DNA from: Peiella sedimenti | GTDB lineage: Bacteria; Pseudomonadota; Alphaproteobacteria; Caulobacterales; Caulobacteraceae | Length of the DNA stretch: 64,000 nt | Reading direction: 5' to 3' | Assembly: GCF_030504955.1 (NCBI RefSeq) | Contig: NZ_JAUKTR010000003.1 | Span: 186,001-250,000, forward strand | Shown: positions 45,108 to 53,879 of the stretch, one piece after another | Layout: every line of letters starts with the position of its first letter | How positions within the stretch are numbered: position 1 is the first letter of the stretch | Made by a program: the position numbers and the translations under genes | Notes under the pieces: generated by a model | What the model was told of the DNA's origin: nothing | The model's input: the letters and a program-made list of their open reading frames with translations, nothing else | Database searches by the model: none

Positions 45108-45985
45108 TGGCGCGCACCATGACCGTGGCCGCTCTCCAGGCCAGCTATCCGACCGAGGATATCGACCGGAACATCGCCCGCACGGTGGAGCTTGTTCGCG
45201 AAGCGGCGAGCAAGGGCGCGCAGGTCATCCTGCCCAGCGAGCTGTTTCAGGGGCCCTATTTCTGCGTCAGCCAGGAGGAGCGCTGGTTCGGAACGGCATA
45301 TGCCTGGCGCGAGCATCCGTGTGTGACCGCCCTCGCGCCCGTGGCGGCCGAGCTGGGCGTGGCCATTCCGGTCTCGATCTTCGAGCGCGAGGGGCCCCAT
45401 TATTTCAACAGCCTGGTCATGCTGGACGCGGACGGCCGACCCATGGGCGTCTATCGCAAGAGCCATATCCCGGACGGGCCGGGCTATATGGAGAAGTACT
45501 ACTTCCGGCCCGGCGACACGGGCTTCCGGGTCTGGGACACGCGGTTCGGCAAGGTGGGGGTCGGCATCTGCTGGGACCAATGGTACCCGGAGACCGCGCG
45601 CGCCATGATGCTGATGGGGGCCGAGGTGCTGATGTACCCCACCGCCATCGGCTCCGAGCCTCACGACAAGGAGCTGGACACCGCCGAGCCGTGGCGGCGC
45701 GCCATGCAGGGCCACGCCGTCTCGAACGTCGTCCCGGTCGTCGGGGCCAACCGCACCGGTACGGAGCATGCGATCGAGGTGGGCCAGACCTTCTACGGCA
45801 GCTCGTTCATCGCCGACCATCGCGGCGATCTGGTCGAGAGCTTCGGCCGCACGGAGGAGGGCGTGCTCGTTCACACCTTCGACCTGGAATATGTCGACCG
45901 GCACCGGGCCGCCTGGGGTTTCTTCCGGGATCGGCGAACCGATCTCTACGGATCACTGGTCAGCCCCAGGCCGTCGCAGCCCTAG
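45107..45985 (+). CDS. aguB: N-carbamoylputrescine amidase
   Basis: 292-aa nitrilase-superfamily enzyme. Catalytic triad visible as Glu in LPSELFQGPYF, Lys in YRKSHIPDGPGYMEKYYF and Cys in VGVGICWDQWYPE. Releases putrescine, CO2 and ammonia from N-carbamoylputrescine. It overlaps aguA by one base, giving a two-gene operon from agmatine to putrescine. Converges on the acid phosphatase gene with a four-base overlap. Confidence 0.95.
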   Translation: MARTMTVAALQASYPTEDIDRNIARTVELVREAASKGAQVILPSELFQGPYFCVSQEERWFGTAYAWREHPCVTALAPVAAELGVAIPVSIFEREGPHYFNSLVMLDADGRPMGVYRKSHIPDGPGYMEKYYFRPGDTGFRVWDTRFGKVGVGICWDQWYPETARAMMLMGAEVLMYPTAIGSEPHDKELDTAEPWRRAMQGHAVSNVVPVVGANRTGTEHAIEVGQTFYGSSFIADHRGDLVESFGRTEEGVLVHTFDLEYVDRHRAAWGFFRDRRTDLYGSLVSPRPSQP

Positions 45986-46818
45986 GACAGCTCCTGCGCC
46001 AGGGCGGCGCGCTCAGCCGCGCAGCCCGGATTGCGCAAGGCCTTGGTGCGCGCCTCAGCCACCTCCCGCCGGGCCTCGGCCAGGTCGGCCTGGTACTCGG
46101 GCAGGTCCATGAGAGCACGATAGATTTCGTAGCCCAGCGCTTGGCCGGCATCGACGTCGGCGGGATAGTGCAGACCGCAGACCGCGCGCGAGAAGCCGAT
46201 TTCACGACCTCGCCGATACATCTCCTCGGCTACGTCGGGGGCCACGTCGCCCATGATCATGCCGTAGAGGGCGCCGACCGTGGCGTGACCGGAAGGATGC
46301 GAGGCGCTGCCACGCAGGGATTCGTCGGTCCGGATGCAGGTCGCGCGACTGGGGTCATCGGCGAAGGGCCGGGCTCGGAAGGCCCGGTTCTTGGCCGCCG
46401 TCGAGGCGATGGAGGCATCGCGCAGGGCCCGCGTGAACAGCCTGACCAGAGCGGGCGGGGGCTCCTGCGACAGGCGGGTCCCAAGCGGGCAGTCGAAGTG
46501 AGCGAGCGCCAAGGCTGGCGAGACCTCGGCGTGCGTCTGAGCCAGTGTCCAACGGGGAGTGTCGGCCCAGCCCGTCAGGCGTTCGGAGTAGGCGCGGTCG
46601 GCGGCCTCACCCGCTGAGCCCGGAGCGGGAGCCTGGGGCGTCTCGGCGCCCAGGCGGGCCAGCTGCTCAGGCGGCAGGTAGCTGCGCCTAGGGTCTGAGG
46701 CGACGGCGACAGCCGGCGCCTGGGCTTCCGCCCGCGGAGCAGGGAAGCTGTCACGGGTGGCGCACCCTGAGACGAGCACGAGCGCGAGAAGGCAGACTGT
46801 GACGCGATGCTGGACCAT
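45982..46818 (-). CDS. Class A acid phosphatase (PAP2 superfamily), lipoprotein
   Basis: 278 aa. Signal peptide with lipobox LVSGC (Cys 19), so probably lipid-anchored in the periplasm. The three PAP2 signature blocks are present: KNRAFRARPF, SHPSGHATVGALYG and SRAVCGLHYPADVDAG. A Pro/Ala-rich spacer precedes the catalytic domain. It should release phosphate from organic monophosphates. No Pho box was seen in the short upstream gap, so phosphate control is not supported by sequence. Confidence 0.9.
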   Translation of the reverse strand: MVQHRVTVCLLALVLVSGCATRDSFPAPRAEAQAPAVAVASDPRRSYLPPEQLARLGAETPQAPAPGSAGEAADRAYSERLTGWADTPRWTLAQTHAEVSPALALAHFDCPLGTRLSQEPPPALVRLFTRALRDASIASTAAKNRAFRARPFADDPSRATCIRTDESLRGSASHPSGHATVGALYGMIMGDVAPDVAEEMYRRGREIGFSRAVCGLHYPADVDAGQALGYEIYRALMDLPEYQADLAEARREVAEARTKALRNPGCAAERAALAQELS

Positions 46819-46865
46819 GCCGTCAGGCTCGGCGCTTGGCCGGCGTCGGTCAAGTTACCGATCGG

Positions 46866-47234
46866 TCAGCCGCTGGCGGCGTCGACGTCGTCCCCGCCGG
46901 AGTCGGAAAGGCCACGTTTGCCCTCCGCAGGATCGCCCTTGGGGCCGAGGTTGGACTGTCCCACATTGTTGACCGCCGCTCGACTGTTCCGGGTGTCGCC
47001 GCCGGCATCCTTGAAGCTTTTCGGCTCAGCGCCCGACTCGCCCTGGGCCTTCAGATCCTGATCTATGGCGTCCTGATCCGGATCGATTTCAGAGCCGTGC
47101 GCGGCGCCGCCCTGAAGGGATCCGGCCCGGGTGTCGGAGCCGACGCCTGAGCCCGTCATGGCGTCTCCGCCCTGGACAGCTATGGACTCGGAAACTTCGC
47201 TGGCGGACAGCTTGTCAGAGGAGGATTGGGTCAT
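46866..47234 (-). CDS. Disordered hydrophilic protein, 122 aa
   Basis: No hydrophobic core, signal peptide or Cys; composition is dominated by Ser, Gly, Asp, Ala, Gln and Lys, e.g. SSSDKLSASEVSESIAV and DAGGDTRNSRAAVNNVGQSN. The chain looks intrinsically disordered, in the manner of desiccation- or osmotic-stress hydrophilins, but I do not recognise a family. An EcfG-like promoter (47243-47267) sits so close that the message would be almost leaderless. No Shine-Dalgarno sequence is visible before the ATG. Confidence 0.65.
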   Translation of the reverse strand: MTQSSSDKLSASEVSESIAVQGGDAMTGSGVGSDTRAGSLQGGAAHGSEIDPDQDAIDQDLKAQGESGAEPKSFKDAGGDTRNSRAAVNNVGQSNLGPKGDPAEGKRGLSDSGGDDVDAASG

Positions 47235-47242
47235 GCGCAGCT

Positions 47243-47267
47243 AACGCGCGGCGACCGCTCCGGTTCT
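47243..47267 (-). promoter_or_regulatory. EcfG-type promoter candidate for the disordered protein gene
   Basis: On the minus strand AGAAC (47267-47263), 16 bases, CGTT (47246-47243): one mismatch to GGAAC-N16-CGTT. The predicted start point is only a few bases before the ATG at 47234. The -35 overlaps the stop codon of the lipoprotein gene upstream. Confidence 0.42.
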
Positions 47268-47622
47268 AGTCCACGCAGAGGGCCGGTCCGGCCCGACCGT
47301 TCTCCATGACGGCGTAGCAGCCGAAGGGCCGGCTGTCGGCCTGGCAGCGCCCTTCGCGCGCCTCGGGGCCCGCCTCGAGATCGGCGCGGCAATCGCCCTG
47401 GCATTGGGCGCCGTCGGTGCAGCGCCGGCCAGCGTCGGAGTAGGGGACCACGCACTGCACCCGGCCCAGCATTCCCGCCGCCATCATGGAGCCGCCGCGC
47501 GCGGCGCAGGCGTCCGGCGAGAGGCTGTGGATCGGCGTTTCGTCGGCGGGGACCGGCGAGGGGGCGCAGCCCAGAACAAGGGCGAGGGCTGAGGCGGCCA
47601 GAAGGGAGAAGACCCGGGTCAT
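47266..47622 (-). CDS. Small cysteine-rich lipoprotein
   Basis: 118 aa. Signal peptide with lipobox LVLGC (Cys 19), mature part with eight further Cys (DACAARGG, VQCVVPY, RRCTDGAQCQGDCRAD, GRCQAD, FGCYAV, ALCVD), suggesting a disulfide-stabilised periplasmic domain. The CTDGAQCQGDC cluster resembles small extracellular Cys-rich folds. No named family recognised. It follows the MBOAT operon after 31 bases on the same strand and may belong to it. Confidence 0.7.
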   Translation of the reverse strand: MTRVFSLLAASALALVLGCAPSPVPADETPIHSLSPDACAARGGSMMAAGMLGRVQCVVPYSDAGRRCTDGAQCQGDCRADLEAGPEAREGRCQADSRPFGCYAVMENGRAGPALCVD

Positions 47623-47653
47623 GGGGGGAGCCTGCGCCCCAGTCCGGGCGAGA

Positions 47654-48034
47654 TCAAGGCGAGGGCGATTGGTCGACCTGGTCCGAGGCGGGCGCGATGC
47701 GCGGCGGGCCCTGGCGCCGGGGCAACTCCTGGAAGGCCGTCCAGACGTCGGAGACCCCGTTGCGGAACCGGTCGAGGCCGAGCTCGGACATCTGATCAGC
47801 CCAGGCCTGGGAGAGGGCGCGAACCGTGCGGCCGGTCCAGGTCGGCTCCAGGGTCGAAGACCAGGTCACAAGCGACTGGGCGTTGGTGAAGGCCAGAAGG
47901 ATGGTCGTGATCAGAAGAATGCGGCTGAGCCACCCGCGGTCAGTGTCGGCCCTGGCCTCGGTCTCGTCCGGGGCGGCGTAGCCGAAGGCCTCGATGTCGA
48001 GGTCGGCGGGGTCTTCGTCGAACAGCATGCCCAT
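47654..48034 (-). CDS. Small single-pass membrane protein of the O-acylation operon
   Basis: 126 aa from ATG at 48034, behind the good ribosome site GGGAGGG; a longer frame runs into the MBOAT gene. The N-terminal 45 residues are acidic (FDEDPADLDIEAFGYAAPDE), one membrane segment lies near 47-68 (ILLITTILLAFTNAQSLVTW), and an amphipathic periplasmic part follows. No family recognised. Ten bases after the MBOAT stop, so probably an accessory subunit of that acyltransferase system. Confidence 0.72.
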   Translation of the reverse strand: MGMLFDEDPADLDIEAFGYAAPDETEARADTDRGWLSRILLITTILLAFTNAQSLVTWSSTLEPTWTGRTVRALSQAWADQMSELGLDRFRNGVSDVWTAFQELPRRQGPPRIAPASDQVDQSPSP

Positions 48035-48044
48035 CGGACCCTCC

Positions 48045-49454
48045 CTAGAACTGGAAGTAGATGAAGGGCGCAACGCCCTGGGGCCGAACCGCTTCGATCA
48101 GCAGCAGGGCAAAGGCGAAGACCAGAGCCGCCGCCGGCGAGGGCAGGCGCGCCAGGAGCCGCGCCGCGCCTTCCCCCGCCCTGGACGGCAGGGCGTGAAG
48201 GCCAAGGCCCCCGACCACGAGCACCAACACAAATGGGGTCAGCAGGGTCGGCGTCGCCGGGTTGCTGGCGAAGGCGACGAAGTACTGCCTGACCGCCTCG
48301 AAGCTCTCCGAGCGGAACAGGATCCAGCTGAGCAGCACCACATGGAAGGTCACGAGCAGCCCGATGATGGCCGGCGCCCGCCGGGCCGCTTCCTTGCGTG
48401 CGGCCCTCCACAGGCGCTCAAGGGTCAAGACGCCGCCATGCAGCGCGCCCCAGGCGACGAAGGTCCAGGCGGCCCCATGCCAGATGCCGCCCAAGAGCAT
48501 GGTGATCATCAGGTTGATGCAGGTGCGCCAGACCGGACCCCGGCCGCCGCCCAGCGGGATGTAGAGATAGTCGCGCAGCCAGCTGGACAGGCTGATGTGC
48601 CAGCGCCGCCAGAACTCCTGCAGCGAGGTGGCGCGATAGGGCTGGTCGAAGTTGCGCGGAAACCGATAGCCGAGCAGCGCCGCCACGCCCACGGCGATGT
48701 CGCTGTAGGCCGAGAAGTCGCAATAGATCTGCACGGCATAGGCGTAGGCCGCGAGCGCCAGGTCCGCCGCCCCATAGGCGGAAGGGTCGAAGAAGACCGG
48801 GTCGACCACCCGGGTCGCCAACTCGGTGGCGAAGATCATCTTCTTGGCCAGCCCCCAGGCGATCAGGACCAGGCCGTGGGCGACTAGGGTGCGCGACAGC
48901 TTCGGCGTGCGTTCGAACTGAGGCAGCAGGTGCGAGGCCCGCACGATCGGGCCCGCCACGAGGTGCGGGAAGAAGCTCATCAGCAGCATCACGTCGCCGA
49001 CCGAATCCGCCTTGGGCGTTACGCGCCGATGCACGTCCACGACGTAGCTGATGCCCTGGAAGGTGTAGAAGGAGATCCCGACCGGCAGGATAATCTCGAG
49101 CAGGGGCAGGTCCCGCTCCCAGCCCACCTGGGTCAGCAGCGCGCTCAGCTGCTCGACGAAGAAGCCGTAATACTTGAAGAAGCCGAGGATGGTCAGGTTG
49201 ATGGCGACGCCCAGCGCCACCCAGGCCTTGCGCCGGCGGCTGGTCTGGGCCGCATCGATGCGCTCGGCCGTCCACCAGTTGAGCAGGCCGGATGCGATGA
49301 GAAGGCCGACGAAACGCCAGTCCCAGGCCGCGTAGAACGCCCAGCTGGCAAGCAGCAGGAACCATTTGCGCGCGACGTTGTCCCGCCCGAAACTCCAGGT
49401 GATGGCGTAGACGGCCAGGAAGAAAAGGCCGAACTGCATAGTGGGGAACAGCAT
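48045..49454 (-). CDS. MBOAT family membrane O-acyltransferase (AlgI-like)
   Basis: 469 aa with about ten membrane segments. The conserved core is present: RRWHISLSSWLRDYLYIPLGG and the catalytic histidine in NLMITMLLGGIWHGAAWTF. Proteins of this class carry acyl groups, usually acetyl, across the inner membrane for transfer to alginate, peptidoglycan or other polysaccharides. Two SGNH-type proteins upstream would complete the transfer. Starts one base inside the preceding gene's stop, so tightly coupled. Confidence 0.93.
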   Translation of the reverse strand: MLFPTMQFGLFFLAVYAITWSFGRDNVARKWFLLLASWAFYAAWDWRFVGLLIASGLLNWWTAERIDAAQTSRRRKAWVALGVAINLTILGFFKYYGFFVEQLSALLTQVGWERDLPLLEIILPVGISFYTFQGISYVVDVHRRVTPKADSVGDVMLLMSFFPHLVAGPIVRASHLLPQFERTPKLSRTLVAHGLVLIAWGLAKKMIFATELATRVVDPVFFDPSAYGAADLALAAYAYAVQIYCDFSAYSDIAVGVAALLGYRFPRNFDQPYRATSLQEFWRRWHISLSSWLRDYLYIPLGGGRGPVWRTCINLMITMLLGGIWHGAAWTFVAWGALHGGVLTLERLWRAARKEAARRAPAIIGLLVTFHVVLLSWILFRSESFEAVRQYFVAFASNPATPTLLTPFVLVLVVGGLGLHALPSRAGEGAARLLARLPSPAAALVFAFALLLIEAVRPQGVAPFIYFQF

Positions 49455-50725
49455 CAGTCGCTCCCCTCACGGGCCGCTTCGAAGGCGGCGATCAGGTCGT
49501 CGGCGAGCCTGCCGCCGATCAGGTCCGCGCCCCAACGGGTGAAATGCACGTGGTCGCCGCGCGCCATGGGCGGGTCGGCCAGGTAGAACTGATGGATCGA
49601 GCAGGGACCGCCCATGGCCGCTTCCCAGTCCCAGAAGGGAACGCCCTGACTGCGCGCCACGTCGCGCTGCGCCTCGCGCACCGGGCCCAGCATCGGGGGC
49701 GCGTACCAGCGGGCCAGGGCCGGGTCGCGCGCGGCGACGAGGGCCGCGTAGTCGGCGCGCTCCACCGGGGTGAGCGGTGAGCAGACGGCGAACGCCTCGT
49801 CCCTGCCGTCGTAGTAGAGGTCGGGTCTGACGGTGGCGGCGTCGGGGGCTCCGAGCGCCACGACCTGGGCCTGCGGCGCGAGCGAGGCCAGACGGGTCAG
49901 AACCCCGGCGTAGGCGGCGTGGTAGGCGTCGAGGTCGAGCTGAGGCTCAAAGCCCTCGTTGGTTCCGAAGGCGACGATGATCAGGTCGGGCCGATAGGCT
50001 TCAAGCTCAGCCTGCAGCAAAGCGGCGTCCCGGTTCAGTACCGAGGTCGCGAGGGCTCCTATGACGCCGAGGTTCGACACCTCGACGCCTCCGCCGGTGG
50101 TGCGTCTGGCTGCCCAGGAGAACAGCCGCACCGGCGCGCCAGACACCTCCACCGCCGCCTCGAAGGCGCGGGAGGAGGGAGTCAGGGTCACACAGCGCGG
50201 CGCGCGGTCGGACGCGGCGGCCGACTGCTCCAGCCGGGCGTCGCCGGCGGTGATGCTCAGCACGCCCGCCCCCGGCTCGGCCAGGTAGCAGATCGTCAGC
50301 TCGTCAAAGGCGGCGACGCCCTCGACCGCGAGGCTGAGGCGGGCGCCCGCCTGCGCCGTGGCGACGAAGCCGGACAGGCCGGCCGCCTGGCCGTCATCGC
50401 CCGTGCGGGTCATACGCACGCCCGAGGCCTCGATCGCGCCCTGGCGAATGGAGTAGCCCTGAAAGGCGAGGCCTGCGGGCAGGACGCCGCGGCCGCCTTC
50501 CCCGTAGCGGCCCTGCAACCGCTCGCGCAGGGCGCCCGAGATGTGGTCGGCGGCGCTGTGACTGTCGCCCAGAATGAGGATGCGTAGCGGCCGCTGTCGT
50601 TCAGGATCGTGCAGAGTCCGGGCGACCGGCGCCAAGGCCTCGCCGCCGCAAAGGTGTGTGCAGTCCGCGGGGCGCTCTGGCGGCTGGGCCATGGTCACGG
50701 CGAGGGCCAGCAGCGCCGCGATCAA
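49454..50725 (-). CDS. SGNH/GDSL-type hydrolase or acetyltransferase, exported
   Basis: 423 aa with an N-terminal signal sequence (ALLALAVTMAQPP). SGNH blocks: LRILILGDSHSAADH (nucleophilic Ser), a Gly in the second block, IIVAFGTNEGFEPQ (Asn), and RGDHVHFTRWGADL (Asp-His). In partnership with an MBOAT protein such enzymes act as periplasmic O-acetyltransferases or esterases, as PatB does with PatA. Substrate is unknown. Overlaps the upstream DUF459-like gene by four bases and the MBOAT gene by one. Confidence 0.88.
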   Translation of the reverse strand: MIAALLALAVTMAQPPERPADCTHLCGGEALAPVARTLHDPERQRPLRILILGDSHSAADHISGALRERLQGRYGEGGRGVLPAGLAFQGYSIRQGAIEASGVRMTRTGDDGQAAGLSGFVATAQAGARLSLAVEGVAAFDELTICYLAEPGAGVLSITAGDARLEQSAAASDRAPRCVTLTPSSRAFEAAVEVSGAPVRLFSWAARRTTGGGVEVSNLGVIGALATSVLNRDAALLQAELEAYRPDLIIVAFGTNEGFEPQLDLDAYHAAYAGVLTRLASLAPQAQVVALGAPDAATVRPDLYYDGRDEAFAVCSPLTPVERADYAALVAARDPALARWYAPPMLGPVREAQRDVARSQGVPFWDWEAAMGGPCSIHQFYLADPPMARGDHVHFTRWGADLIGGRLADDLIAAFEAAREGSD

Positions 50726-51669
50726 GCCGCGCCGTCCACGACGGGGGCCTGATCGATGCTCCCCGGCGGCGCCGGCGGCTGGGTCGAGGCGCGGGCGCGG
50801 GAGAGGTCGGCGCGGATCTGCGCCGCCACGGGCTCGGCCATGCGCAGGTAGCCGCTCATGGTCATGTGGATGCCGTCATTGGCGCGAGCCAGCTGCAGGC
50901 GCCCGTTGGGGCCTGTCGGCAGATAGGCGGCATAGAGACGGCTCTCATCGCTGGTGGCGGCCGTCGTGTCGATGAAGGGAAAGCCCTTGGCGCGGCCCCG
51001 CCCGGCGAAGATGTCATTGACCAGCTCGGCCCCCGCGTCGGCCCGTTCCGAACGCATGCGCGGCAGGCCGACCCAATAGAGGGCCGCGCCCGCGCCGCGC
51101 ACCTGATCAGCCAAGGCGTCGACCCGGCCCGCATAGGCGGCGCGCCACTCGGCCTCGCCATAGGTCAGGGCCTGGCGGCCGTCGCCCTGAAGGGCCTGGC
51201 GGTCGTTTGTGCCAATGAGGAACACGGCGATATCGACGGGCTCACCGGCCAGCTGCTCGGCGGTCTGGGCGCCCACGTCCACGTAGTCATAGCGGGTCAG
51301 GCCGGTGGACGGCCGGCTGAAGCGCACCACCCGCACGTTCTGCTCATCGCGCAGCTGGCGGTAGAGGCCGGCCCACAGGCCGTCGGCCATGGAGTCGCCA
51401 AACACGCCGATGACGATAGGGTCGGTCTCGGCCACGGCGGCCTGCAGAGCCTGGGCGTTCAGGTCCACCGAAGGGGTCACGGCCTGGACCGGGGCCGCGC
51501 CGGCGGCGGGAGCCTGATGGGGCTGAGCCGGTTGCGGCATGGAGGGCAGGGCGCCGCCGGCCGCCCACCAGCCGAACGCCACGCCCGCCACAAGGCCGCC
51601 GAGAACGCCCAGGGTCAGACCAGACCCGAAGCGCGATCCCCGCGGCGTGTCGTCCTCGTCCTCACGCAC
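50722..51669 (-). CDS. DUF459/SGNH-fold membrane-anchored protein
   Basis: 315 aa. N-terminal cytoplasmic tail (acidic MREDEDDTPRGSRFGS), one membrane anchor (LTLGVLGGLVAGVAFGWWAAGG), a Pro/Ala linker, then an SGNH domain: GVFGDSMADGLWAGL, VAVFLIGTNDRQAL-type block (as IAVFLIGTNDRQ) and NDGIHMTMSGYLRMA. It is the first gene of the O-acylation operon and would work in the periplasm with the second SGNH protein. Family members accompany MBOAT genes in alphaproteobacteria; function is inferred from this pairing. Confidence 0.88.
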   Translation of the reverse strand: MREDEDDTPRGSRFGSGLTLGVLGGLVAGVAFGWWAAGGALPSMPQPAQPHQAPAAGAAPVQAVTPSVDLNAQALQAAVAETDPIVIGVFGDSMADGLWAGLYRQLRDEQNVRVVRFSRPSTGLTRYDYVDVGAQTAEQLAGEPVDIAVFLIGTNDRQALQGDGRQALTYGEAEWRAAYAGRVDALADQVRGAGAALYWVGLPRMRSERADAGAELVNDIFAGRGRAKGFPFIDTTAATSDESRLYAAYLPTGPNGRLQLARANDGIHMTMSGYLRMAEPVAAQIRADLSRARASTQPPAPPGSIDQAPVVDGAA

Positions 51670-51748
51670 CCGACTCTACCCCCGGCGTCCCGGAACCGGA
51701 CGCTCCCTGACTATCGGAAGCCATCCTAGCGGGGATCATGCCACGTTT

Positions 51749-52786
51749 TTAAGTCGCTTCGCCTGCGGCTTGTGCGTGTTCGAGACCCGTCAGCGCCTCC
51801 TTGCGAGGCGCGAGATAGTCGGCGAGCGAATCGAACTCGCGAAGGGCCAGGGCGCGCAGGTCGTCGCGCTCCATCAAGATCTCGTGCTTGGCGCCGGGGA
51901 TCTCCACATAGCGGCCGCGGCCCAGCCGCTTGGCGGCCCAGCGATTGGTCTGCTTCCAGACGCGATCGTCCTCGCCGGACTGCACCACCACGACCGGGAT
52001 GCGTACGCGCTTCAACGCCTTGGGCTTGAGGGCCCGCTCGCCCGCTTCGAGCGCCATGAGCAGCCAGCCCCAGGTGGGGCCGCCGAGGGCCAGGTGCGGG
52101 CAGGCGTACAGCTGCTGGCGCCACAGCTCGTAGCGGTGGGCGTCGGTGGTCAGGCCGTCCCGTTCGAAGGTGTGCTCGAAGGGATCGTCGGTGTTGTCGA
52201 GGATGTACTCGGCCGCACGGCCATTGCGCACATTCCAGCGGGCCGCGAAGCGAACCGACCACAGGGACCGCTTGCCTGTCTTGATGCGCAGCATGGGACT
52301 GGACAGCAGCGCCGCGCCGATGCGGCTCTCGCCGTCTTCCAGCGTCAGCAGATTCAGGCAGGCGCCCATGGAGTGGCCGACCATCATCCACGGCCTGGGC
52401 GCGCGGCCTTCAAAGGCGTCGAGCAGGCGGCTGAAATCATCGAGATACTCTTCGACCGCGCGGGCGTGACCCTTCAGGCGGTCGGGAGTCAGGCGGGCGG
52501 ACAGCCCCTGACCGCGCCAGTCGTGGGCCAGCACGCAGAATCCGCGCGCCAGGAAGTCGCCGATCAGTTCGAAGTACTTCTCGATGGGCTCGGTGCGGCC
52601 GGGGCTCAGGATCACCGTGCCTCGCGGGCCTTGCGGGGCGCTTGAGGCGTCGGGCGTCCAGAAGGCGGCCCGCAGGCGCAGACCGCCCGCCCCGCGCACC
52701 CATTCGCCTTGTCCGCCCGCGGGCGAGGGAGCTGCGGGTATGCCCATCAAGGGGGCGTTGGCGGCGAAGGCGGCGGCGCGACTCAC
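51749..52786 (-). CDS. Alpha/beta hydrolase (monoglyceride lipase/lysophospholipase type)
   Basis: 345 aa. VILSPGRTEPIEKYFELIGDFLARGF and LAHDWRGQGLSAR precede the nucleophile elbow MVGHSMGACLNLL. The acid is probably D in VVQSGEDDRVWK, and the histidine H in IPGAKHEILMERDDL. This is the serine aminopeptidase/hydrolase_4 fold of lysophospholipase L2-like proteins. No signal peptide. It overlaps the methyltransferase gene upstream by four bases; the two form an operon. Confidence 0.9.
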   Translation of the reverse strand: MSRAAAFAANAPLMGIPAAPSPAGGQGEWVRGAGGLRLRAAFWTPDASSAPQGPRGTVILSPGRTEPIEKYFELIGDFLARGFCVLAHDWRGQGLSARLTPDRLKGHARAVEEYLDDFSRLLDAFEGRAPRPWMMVGHSMGACLNLLTLEDGESRIGAALLSSPMLRIKTGKRSLWSVRFAARWNVRNGRAAEYILDNTDDPFEHTFERDGLTTDAHRYELWRQQLYACPHLALGGPTWGWLLMALEAGERALKPKALKRVRIPVVVVQSGEDDRVWKQTNRWAAKRLGRGRYVEIPGAKHEILMERDDLRALALREFDSLADYLAPRKEALTGLEHAQAAGEAT

Positions 52787-53718
52787 GCGGGTTTCCTAAA
52801 CTTGAGCGTCATGCGGTCGGCCTCGCCGATCGCGTCGAAGGGAGTGTGATCAAAGGTCGGATCGGCCGGACGCCCTGGCGGGGCCGAAAGGCGGTGCGGC
52901 GGCAGGGTCCAGATGCCGAAGGGATGGTCCTTGGTGTCCTCGGCATTGGCGTTGACCTCGCTGCCGGCGACGAACTCGAACCCCGCCTCCTGGGCCAGCT
53001 GCTTGACGAAGGCCTCCTGCACATAGCCGCTGGTGGCTGCGGGATCCTGCACTTCGCCGGAATCGGCCCGGGCCTGGACGACGCCCAGGCGCCCGCCCGG
53101 CTTAAGCGCGGCGAAGGCGTCCGCGAAGGCCTTCTCGGCGATCCCAGCCGCCATCCAGGTGTGGATATTGTCCATGAACAGGGCCAGATCGAGCGAACCG
53201 GCCGGCGCGACGGGCCCGCTGGTGGGGCCGAACTCCACCATCGAGATGTCGCCGTAAAGCCGCCTGTCGCCGCCGAAGCGTTCGCGGAATCGCTCCACGA
53301 TGCGCGCCATGGCGGGATCGCCGCCGGGCTGGAGCTGGAAGTTGGCGGCGTGCAGCCTGCCCTGGTTGCGCGCCAGCCACGGGGCCAGGATCTCGGTCCA
53401 CCAGCCCGCTCCCGGCCAGAACTCAGCCACCTCGTTGCCGGCGGCCAGGTCGAAGAACTCCAGGGTCTCGGCCGGGTGGCGCGCCGCGTCGCGCGCCCGA
53501 TCGCCGCCGCGCCAGTCGCCCGCGACGGCCCAGGCCATGGACCCCTCGGGCGGACCATCCGCCCTGGCGGGCCGGCGCGCCTCGGCCTTGGTGGAATCCC
53601 GCTCGCCGCAGCCGGTCAGAACGAGGGCTGCGCCCCCCGCGGCCGCCAGAAGGCCGCGGCGCGTCCACACCCCCCTCGCGCCCGGATTTTTGAACCCTGC
53701 TTCGGCCATGCCACCCAT
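52783..53718 (-). CDS. Exported SAM-dependent methyltransferase-like lipoprotein
   Basis: 311 aa. Twin-arginine signal TRRGLLAAAGGAALVLTGC with a lipobox ending at Cys 37, unusual for a methyltransferase fold. Mature part: ETLEFFDLAAGNEVAEFWPGAGWWTEIL in place of the SAM glycine loop, then LDLALFMDNIHTW and ALKPGGRLGVVQARAD. This is the COG4798 type of predicted exported methyltransferases. SAM is not expected in the periplasm, so its real cofactor or role is open. An ATG at 53709 is an alternative start. Confidence 0.85.
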   Translation of the reverse strand: MGGMAEAGFKNPGARGVWTRRGLLAAAGGAALVLTGCGERDSTKAEARRPARADGPPEGSMAWAVAGDWRGGDRARDAARHPAETLEFFDLAAGNEVAEFWPGAGWWTEILAPWLARNQGRLHAANFQLQPGGDPAMARIVERFRERFGGDRRLYGDISMVEFGPTSGPVAPAGSLDLALFMDNIHTWMAAGIAEKAFADAFAALKPGGRLGVVQARADSGEVQDPAATSGYVQEAFVKQLAQEAGFEFVAGSEVNANAEDTKDHPFGIWTLPPHRLSAPPGRPADPTFDHTPFDAIGEADRMTLKFRKPA

Positions 53719-53879
53719 CTTCCGAGCGCCTTCCGGAGGCCCCGGACACGCCGGGATTAGCCCGCGCCGCCCCCCTCGTCAAAGCCGTGCGGCGATTTGG
53801 CCGGGAACCCTCTTGCGGCCGGAAAGCCGCACACCATCTCTGATTGCGAAGACGCCATCGCGGGTCTTCCGAAGCCTTG

